From Streptomyces mayonensis (GTDB taxonomy: Bacteria; Actinomycetota; Actinomycetes; Streptomycetales; Streptomycetaceae), in the NCBI RefSeq assembly GCF_018982965.1, contig NZ_JACBYP010000092.1, positions 1 to 32,701 on the forward strand: a stretch of 32,701 nt of DNA, given 5' to 3'. Under the pieces are notes generated by a model. It made no database searches. It saw only the letters and a list, made by a program, of their open reading frames with translations, and was not told where the DNA came from. Shown in pieces: positions 28,120-32,701 of this stretch. Made by a program: the position numbers and the translations under genes. The first letter of the stretch is position 1; every line of letters starts with the position of its first letter.

Positions 28120-29580
28120 TCAGGCCTCCGCGGCGGTCTCCGGCACCTCGTACCCGTCCTCGCCCGCTCCGCCCTCCGTCTTGTCCGTCCCTCTGCCTGC
28201 CTCATGTCCCGGTTCGTCGGCTTTCTGTCCCGGTTCGTCCGTCTCGTGCTCCGGGACGAACCCGATGAGCCACTCCGCCAGTTCGTCACGGAGCCGGACC
28301 GACGCTCCCAGCTGGCACAGCACGCCGATCGTGCTGAGGGTCACCCGGTGGATCAGCAGGTAGGACGGCGGCAGGTTGAGCTGCTTGGCCAGTTGGTACG
28401 CGGGGGAGCGGGGGTCACCGATACGGGCGGCCTGGCTCCGCATCCAGCCGCGGGTGAAGGTGAACTCGTCGACCCGGGCCGGCTCGATGATCGGCAGGAG
28501 GTATTCGAGGACGGCGTCCGGGTCCAGCTCTATCGACTCCTTGACGAACCCCTCCGAGCAGAGCATCTCGTAGACGGCGTCCGCCTCGCCGTCCAGGGTC
28601 ATGCGCAGGGCCTCGCCGATGGGCTCGGGCAGCCCGCCCGGGAGACGGTCGACCGTGCCGAAGTCGAGGACGCCCAGGCGCCAGTCGTCCTCTCCGTCCG
28701 GCCCGCCCGGCAGCAGGCGGAAATTCCCCGGGTGCGGGTCGGCGTGCAGGAGCCCGGTGCGTGCCGGGCCGGAGAAGAGGAAGTGGGCCAGCAGCTGACC
28801 GGCCCGGTCACGCTGCTCCTGCGTACCGTCCGTGATGATCTCCGACAGCGGTATGCCGTCGATCCACTCGGTGATCAGTACTTGCTCGCACTGGTGGACG
28901 ACGTCCGGCACCAGGATGTCCGGGTCGTCGGCGAACTCCTCGGCGTGCGCCCGCTGGGCCCGGGCCTCCAGGTCGTAGTCCAGTTCCTCCGAGACCCGGT
29001 CCTTCAGCTCGGTGATCAGCGGTTTGACGTCCATGCCGGGGACCAGCGGGCCGAGCAGGCGGGCGAAGCGGCTGAGCTGATTCAGGTCCGAGAGCAGCGC
29101 CTCACCGGCGCCGGGGTACTGCACCTTGACCGCCACCTCGCGTCCGTCGTGCCACACCCCCCGGTGCACCTGGCCGATCGAGGCGGCCGCGGACTGCTTG
29201 TCCTCGAACTCCAGGAACAGCTCCTGCCAGTCCTCGCCGAGCCGCTCCGCGAGCACGGCGTGCACCGTGCGCGTCGGCATGGGCGGCGCCGCCTCCTGCA
29301 GCTTGGTCAGCGCGGCCCGATAGGGCCCGGCGACCTCCTCGGGCAGCGCCGACTCGAAGACCGACAGGGCCTGCCCGAACTTCATCGCCCCGCCCTTGAG
29401 CTCGCCCAGGACCTTGAACAGCTGCTCGGCTGTGCGCTGCTGCAACTGCTGGCCGACCATCTCCGCGGACTCGCCCACGATTCGCTTCCCGAGCCCCCAG
29501 GTGGCCCGCCCGGCGAATCCGAGCGGGAGCGCGGCGAGCCTGGCGGTCCGGGTGACCGCCTTGCGCGGAAGATCAGACAT
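28120..29580 (-). CDS. ABC1/AarF/UbiB family atypical kinase
   Basis: The 486-aa product belongs to the ABC1 (UbiB/ADCK) kinase-like family. The family-specific KxGQ motif is K67-F68-G69-Q70, the Ala-rich nucleotide loop is SAAASIGQVH, VAVKVQYPG carries the ATP-binding Lys, and the catalytic and metal motifs are HADPHPGNF and LDFGTVD. Members support isoprenoid quinone or lipid metabolism as ATPases rather than classical protein kinases; the mycobacterial homologue beside whiB7 has been connected to macrolide tolerance. The ATG at 29580 has GGAGG 5 nt upstream. The first 7 nt of the gene overlap the end of the upstream E1-like gene, so the two form an operon. The last ~40 residues are an acidic, repetitive, probably disordered tail (DEPGQK, DEPGHE). 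The family call is certain, the substrate is not. Confidence 0.94.
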   Translation of the reverse strand: MSDLPRKAVTRTARLAALPLGFAGRATWGLGKRIVGESAEMVGQQLQQRTAEQLFKVLGELKGGAMKFGQALSVFESALPEEVAGPYRAALTKLQEAAPPMPTRTVHAVLAERLGEDWQELFLEFEDKQSAAASIGQVHRGVWHDGREVAVKVQYPGAGEALLSDLNQLSRFARLLGPLVPGMDVKPLITELKDRVSEELDYDLEARAQRAHAEEFADDPDILVPDVVHQCEQVLITEWIDGIPLSEIITDGTQEQRDRAGQLLAHFLFSGPARTGLLHADPHPGNFRLLPGGPDGEDDWRLGVLDFGTVDRLPGGLPEPIGEALRMTLDGEADAVYEMLCSEGFVKESIELDPDAVLEYLLPIIEPARVDEFTFTRGWMRSQAARIGDPRSPAYQLAKQLNLPPSYLLIHRVTLSTIGVLCQLGASVRLRDELAEWLIGFVPEHETDEPGQKADEPGHEAGRGTDKTEGGAGEDGYEVPETAAEA

Positions 29581-30787
29581 GCGCCCTCCAAGTCCCAGCC
29601 GGCCGCGCCCGCCCCACACCGTGGCGTACTACCGACGACGGCCCTTGCCCAGCCATTGTCGCGCGCTGCGGCCCGTCCTCGGGGATGTGTCCTTCCTTAC
29701 CCTGCGCGGCGGCCCCGCACGGGCAGGCGGGATGTGCAGGGACCGGTCGTGCGTGCCACCGCAGGGCCGGCAGCGAGACCTCCCAGCGGACGCCGGTGGC
29801 GGCGGGCGTGCCGCCGTCCAGGAAGGCGAGGGCGTGCGCCGCCGCGAGCCCGGCGACGGTCGCCGCGAGGGTGAGGTCGCAGGGCCGCACCTGGTGCGGC
29901 CGAGCCGAGCGCCACTGGGCCACCAGGCGGGGCCAGGCCGGGTCGCGGTCGGTGCGGTCCGCGTACAGACAACCGGCGCACCCCGTCTCGCCGGGGAGGA
30001 CGAGCGGGCCGACGACGCCGGTGCCCTCCACCACACCGGCGTACAGATGAGGTGTCCCGGAGGCCATCAGCGACTCGGCGGACGCCGGGTCGGGAGTGTG
30101 CACCGCGACGTCGTCGCGCGGGGCGACGACGACGAGGGAGAGGCCCGGTTCGCTCTCGTCGGGCGCTGCCGTCGGGCCGCGGCGCGGCGGCCGGTCCGGG
30201 GCGGCCGCGCGAACGACCCGGCGGGCGCTCTCGTCCCGGCGGTCACCGACGGACCCGGCGGGCAGCCCGCCCGGCGCGACGTCCCACGGTTCGACGCATC
30301 CGCCGTCGCGCACGTCGACCTCGCCGACCCCCGCTCCGGACAGGAGACCGGCCAGCACCGCGCCCACCCGCCCCGCTCCCCGCACGCCCACCCGCAGGGC
30401 TCGCCGGGCCGCCAGGTGTCTCATCGCGTCGCCCGGCGCCGAGGTGGTCAGCGACAGTGTGGCCAGGTCGGGGCCGAGCCGGTCGAGGACGCCCTGCTTC
30501 TCCCGCAGGGCGTCCGCGGCCGGTCCGCCGCCCCGCGAGTCGTCGAGCAGACCGGCCCCCGCCAGTCGCTCCACCACCCGGTCGACGTGCCCTTCCGGCA
30601 GGTCCATGCGGTGGGCCTCCTCACGCAGCAGCGCCAGGCCGCGGGTGCCGTTGAGCAGCTCGAGGAAGCTTCCCGTCGCCGTGGACACCGGCGCGAGCGT
30701 GAGTGCGTGCGCCGGCGTCATTCCGAACTGCACCGTGTTCAGATCGCGCCAGCCGCGCCTGAGCGCGGGCTTCACCATCGGATGCAT
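29573..30787 (-). CDS. ThiF/E1-like protein resembling RiPP cyclodehydratase partner
   Basis: The 404-aa product has a winged-helix-like N-terminal ~85 residues (DLNTVQFGMTPAHALTLAPV, then ERLAGAGLLDDS), similar to the leader-peptide-binding part of azole/azoline (TOMM) E1-like proteins. An E1/ThiF Rossmann domain follows with GVRGAGRVG near residue 134 and VDVRDGGCVEPWDVAPGG. Further on are GPLVLPGETGCAGCLYADR and a C-terminal HPACPCGAA; the two CxxC/CPC pairs could bind zinc. A TOMM E1-like role normally needs a YcaO partner, and none is present in this window. It may be a conserved actinobacterial E1-like protein with a different job. ATG 30787 has GGGGGA 6 nt upstream. It overlaps the ABC1 kinase gene by 8 nt. 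Classification is good, function unknown. Confidence 0.82.
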   Translation of the reverse strand: MHPMVKPALRRGWRDLNTVQFGMTPAHALTLAPVSTATGSFLELLNGTRGLALLREEAHRMDLPEGHVDRVVERLAGAGLLDDSRGGGPAADALREKQGVLDRLGPDLATLSLTTSAPGDAMRHLAARRALRVGVRGAGRVGAVLAGLLSGAGVGEVDVRDGGCVEPWDVAPGGLPAGSVGDRRDESARRVVRAAAPDRPPRRGPTAAPDESEPGLSLVVVAPRDDVAVHTPDPASAESLMASGTPHLYAGVVEGTGVVGPLVLPGETGCAGCLYADRTDRDPAWPRLVAQWRSARPHQVRPCDLTLAATVAGLAAAHALAFLDGGTPAATGVRWEVSLPALRWHARPVPAHPACPCGAAAQGKEGHIPEDGPQRATMAGQGPSSVVRHGVGRARPAGTWRAHV

Positions 30788-30818
30788 CTCTGGTCCCCCG
30801 TACGTGGTCGATGTGTGG

Positions 30819-30846
30819 CCGGCCGCAGAGCCGGCTCTGCGGCCGG
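30819..30846. repeat. 28-bp perfect palindrome upstream of the E1-like gene
   Basis: The 28 nt at 30819-30846, from CCGGCCGCAG through its centre GCCGGC to CTGCGGCCGG, are fully self-complementary with no loop. It lies 32-59 nt before the E1-like start, in a 357-nt divergent intergenic region. A dimeric-regulator operator is the simplest reading; a transcript hairpin is also possible. Confidence 0.75.
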
Positions 30847-30868
30847 AGTCCTGCCGTCCCGGTCCGCC

Positions 30869-30956
30869 TTCTCCTGTCCGCGCTCCCGGTCCGCGGTCCC
30901 GATCTGTCGTCCCCGATCTGTCGTCCCCGGTCCGCTGTCCCGTTCCGCTGTCCGGG
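30869..30956. repeat. 14-bp tandem repeats in the divergent intergenic region
   Basis: GATCTGTCGTCCCC is repeated exactly at 30901-30914 and 30915-30928. It is flanked by degenerate versions (GGTCCGCGGTCCC before, GGTCCGCTGTCCC and TTCCGCTGTCC after), giving about five to six units. The region contains no gene. Confidence 0.75.
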
Positions 30957-31020
30957 GCATGCGGTCGCGAGTTCGCCGGCGAGTGCCAGCATGCCCGGAT
31001 GCGCGACGAGGCGTCGAAAG

Positions 31021-31029
31021 TTGTCCACA
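31021..31029 (+). other. DnaA-box-like 9-mer
   Basis: TTGTCCACA, the Streptomyces-preferred DnaA box, is at 31021-31029, about 115 nt upstream of the metallopeptidase gene. Single copy; no origin features around it. Confidence 0.45.
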
Positions 31030-31132
31030 GGCGGTGGATGTTCGTCGTACTTATCAGTCGGGCATCTCAACGGAGACGTGGCGGTTCGGCACGGAAGCGT
31101 CCCGGAGCCGGGACTTCCCCGTGTGCAACGGG

Positions 31133-31138
31133 TAACGT
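31133..31138 (+). promoter_or_regulatory. Putative -10 hexamer for leaderless metallopeptidase gene
   Basis: TAACGT lies 6 nt before the GTG at 31145, with no Shine-Dalgarno sequence. It matches the TANNNT form. Confidence 0.5.
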
Positions 31139-31144
31139 CGTGGC

Positions 31145-31741
31145 GTGTCCGCCGACCCACTGCACCGCGCCGGGGCGCCCCAGCGCACACCGACGAATCC
31201 GCCGCCGAACGGCTCGGGGACGAGCGCGATCGAGGTCCGCAGGAGCACCCGGCGCCGCCGGACCGTCTCCGCGTACCGCGAGGGCGATCGCACCGTCGTA
31301 CTGATCCCCGCCCGGATGTCCGAGGCGGAGGAGCAACGCTGGGTGAGCGTCATGCTGGACAAGCTCGCCGCCCAGGAGAGCAAACGCGTCCTGGGCGACA
31401 CCGAGCTGGCCGAGCGCGCCGAACGGCTGTCGGGCCAGTATTTCGAGGGACGGGCGCGGCCCACCTCGGTCCGCTGGGTCACCAACCAGAACACCCGCTG
31501 GGGCTCGTGCACCCCTTCCGAGGGAAGCATCAGGCTGTCGCACCGTCTCCAGGGCATGCCCGAGTACGTGGTCGACTACGTACTCCTCCATGAACTGGCG
31601 CACCTGCTCGTTCCCGGGCACGGGCCCCGCTTCTGGCGGCTGCTGGAGGCGTATCCGCGTACCGAGCGGGCCCGGGGCTATTTGGAGGGCGTGGTCGCCG
31701 CCGACCGGTTGCCGCACGTGCCCGGCGCACGCAGCGAGTAG
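31145..31741 (+). CDS. YgjP-type (M48-like) zinc metallopeptidase
   Basis: The 198-aa product belongs to the DUF45/YgjP metallopeptidase family. After a ~27-residue Pro-rich N-terminus and a basic RRSTRRRRTVSAY segment, the family motifs NQNTRWGSC (with SVRWV just before) and the zinc site HELAH (149-153) with third ligand His159 in GHGPRFW are all present. Members are cytosolic putative proteases with poorly known substrates; in other bacteria they are found next to restriction or repair genes. The GTG at 31145 is chosen because a TAACGT -10 box is 6 nt upstream. The gene diverges from the E1-like/ABC1 pair. In M. tuberculosis the region downstream of the ABC1 kinase also encodes metalloprotease-like proteins, so synteny may extend to here. 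Confidence 0.9.
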   Translation: MSADPLHRAGAPQRTPTNPPPNGSGTSAIEVRRSTRRRRTVSAYREGDRTVVLIPARMSEAEEQRWVSVMLDKLAAQESKRVLGDTELAERAERLSGQYFEGRARPTSVRWVTNQNTRWGSCTPSEGSIRLSHRLQGMPEYVVDYVLLHELAHLLVPGHGPRFWRLLEAYPRTERARGYLEGVVAADRLPHVPGARSE

Positions 31742-31949
31742 CCCCCCCCGCACACGCCGGACCCACCTCGTCCGAGCGCTCCGTGAGCGGCCTTCACGCC
31801 CTCGTTCCCGGCCGCCCCGTGCCCGTACCCGGGCGTCCGGCACAGCCCGTCGCGGGCACCCCGCACGGTGCGCCCCGGCCTCCGGCACAGCCGCGCACGG
31901 GTTTCGTACCGGGTCTGTACCGGCTTTCTCCGGTGTCGGCGTTTGCCGT

Positions 31950-31955
31950 TAGCCT
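31950..31955 (+). promoter_or_regulatory. Putative -10 hexamer for the TerD-domain gene
   Basis: TAGCCT at 31950-31955 lies 42 nt before the ATG at 31998, so this gene, unlike several others here, probably has a short leader. The remaining 31742-31949 gap contains only GC-rich sequence with a repeated TCCGGCACAGCC (31836, 31881) and no gene. Confidence 0.4.
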
Positions 31956-31997
31956 GTCGCGACGCACTCACATTCGGATGGGGGACGGTCGTAACGC

Positions 31998-32701
31998 ATG
32001 GCCAGGGAATTTCAACGCGGCCACAAGGCCAGGATCAGTGAGCTGACGGCGGGCACGGATCTGTACGTAGGTGTGCAGATCTCCGGCCCCGGGCTGACCT
32101 TCGACATCAGCTGCTTCGGACTCGACGCCGAGGAGCGGCTGTCGGACGACCGGTACTTCGTGTTCTTCAACCAACCGAAGACTCCCGAGGAGTCCATCCA
32201 GCTGCTGGGTGCGCAGGCCGGTGACACGGAGTCCTTCCGGGTCACCCTGGACAGGATCCCGCAGCAGATCCAGAAGCTCTCCTTCACCGCGACCATCGAC
32301 GGTGCCGGACAGATGTCGCAGGTCGGCCCGGGGTACATCCGGATCGTCGCGGGCGGCGAGGAGGTGGCACGGTACCCGTTCAGCGGCGCCGAGTTCTCCA
32401 CCGAGCGCGCGGTCATGCTGGGCGACTTCTACCTGAAGGACGTGTGGCGCTTCGCCGCCGTCGGCCAGGGCTTCGACGGCGGCCTGGACGCGCTGCTCAG
32501 GAACTTCGGCGGTGAGGTCGCCGAGGAGGAGGCGCCCGCGCCGCAGCAGGTACAGCAGCCGCAGGGCTCGGCCGCTCCCGGATTCGCCCCGCCCGCACAG
32601 GCCGCGGCGCCGCCGGCCTTCGGCGCGCCCACTGCCCCCGCCCCCGCTGCCCCTGCGCCCGCCGCCCCCGCTGCCCCGTCGCCCGCGCCGGCCCCCGCGC
32701 C
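31998..32701 (+). CDS. TerD-domain protein with Pro/Ala-rich tail (3' end outside window)
   Basis: An open frame starts at ATG 31998 and runs off the window after 234 codons. Residues ~4-175 form a TerD-like fold: LYVGVQISGPGLTFDISCFGLDAEERL, FVFFNQPKTPEESI, RVTLDRIPQQIQKLSFTATID, then GFDGGLDALLRNFGGEV. TerD domains of tellurite-resistance/stress systems usually carry Asp-rich Ca2+ loops; here the GDNRTGEGEGDDE-type loop is shortened to GAQAGDTES, so calcium binding may be lost or weaker. From residue ~175 the chain is Pro/Ala/Gln-rich low complexity, a linker to something beyond the window, often another domain in actinobacterial TerD proteins. A GGGGGA sequence is 13 nt upstream, far for a Shine-Dalgarno. 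Domain call is good; function is open. Confidence 0.87.
   Translation, partial: MAREFQRGHKARISELTAGTDLYVGVQISGPGLTFDISCFGLDAEERLSDDRYFVFFNQPKTPEESIQLLGAQAGDTESFRVTLDRIPQQIQKLSFTATIDGAGQMSQVGPGYIRIVAGGEEVARYPFSGAEFSTERAVMLGDFYLKDVWRFAAVGQGFDGGLDALLRNFGGEVAEEEAPAPQQVQQPQGSAAPGFAPPAQAAAPPAFGAPTAPAPAAPAPAAPAAPSPAPAPA

Noticed and set aside
29573..30787. Second MoeB/MoeZ copy
   Set aside because: The protein lacks the moeZ-type GAGGLGS core and the rhodanese domain. Its N-terminal winged-helix-like part and CxxC layout point to the TOMM E1-like group.

Overview
The window reads as Streptomyces chromosome. GC content is very high with strong G/C third-position bias, GTG starts are frequent, and the gene content is typical of Streptomyces: WblC, an AdnAB helicase-nuclease, mycoredoxin, a TAP-family lipoprotein pair and a TerD-domain protein. 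No rRNA, tRNA, insertion sequence, prophage or CRISPR array is visible. It looks like conserved chromosome rather than an inserted island.

Region 1 (about 1-5330, + strand) starts with two extreme poly-C runs. A tightly overlapped four-gene operon follows: a PelF-like GT4 glycosyltransferase with an N-terminal DUF3492-type region, a polytopic membrane protein, an NAD-dependent sugar epimerase/dehydratase and a spherulin-4 (GH135-like) protein. This combination resembles bacterial Pel loci and the fungal galactosaminogalactan cluster (GT4, epimerase, Sph3). I infer a cell-surface or extracellular polysaccharide module. It is the best candidate here for an under-described system.

Region 2 (5394-13503) holds moeZ, the E1-like sulfur-carrier activator fused to rhodanese. 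Facing it across a hairpin terminator are two paralogous secreted TAP-type alpha/beta-hydrolase lipoproteins. Next comes a large membrane protein joining N-terminal membrane segments, a degenerate kinase-like domain and an MprF/UPF0104 flippase-like domain, and then a divergent alkyltransferase-like (ATL) repair protein.

Region 3 (13779-26651) is a DNA-repair and redox block: adnA and adnB (end-resecting motor-nuclease pair), an M20 dipeptidase, nudC (NADH pyrophosphatase), mycoredoxin (opposite strand) and uvrD2. Its order closely matches the Mycobacterium tuberculosis segment I recall from moeB1/moeZ (Rv3206c) through ATL, adnA, adnB, nudC, mrx1 and uvrD2 to whiB7 and an ABC1 kinase, so it is probably an ancient actinobacterial neighbourhood.

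Region 4 (26652-32701) begins with a long wblC leader containing an AT-rich-element promoter, a strong upstream ORF and a terminator-like attenuator, then wblC and a coupled small basic protein. An 18-bp-stem terminator separates these from a leftward pair: an E1-like ThiF-family protein overlapping an ABC1/UbiB kinase. Rightward are a YgjP-type metallopeptidase and a TerD-domain protein cut off by the window edge.

Several genes in the repair block (ATL, adnB, dipeptidase, uvrD2, the metallopeptidase and perhaps the second TAP lipoprotein) show a -10-like hexamer only 6-7 nt before the start codon and no Shine-Dalgarno sequence. This suggests leaderless transcription and was used to choose starts.
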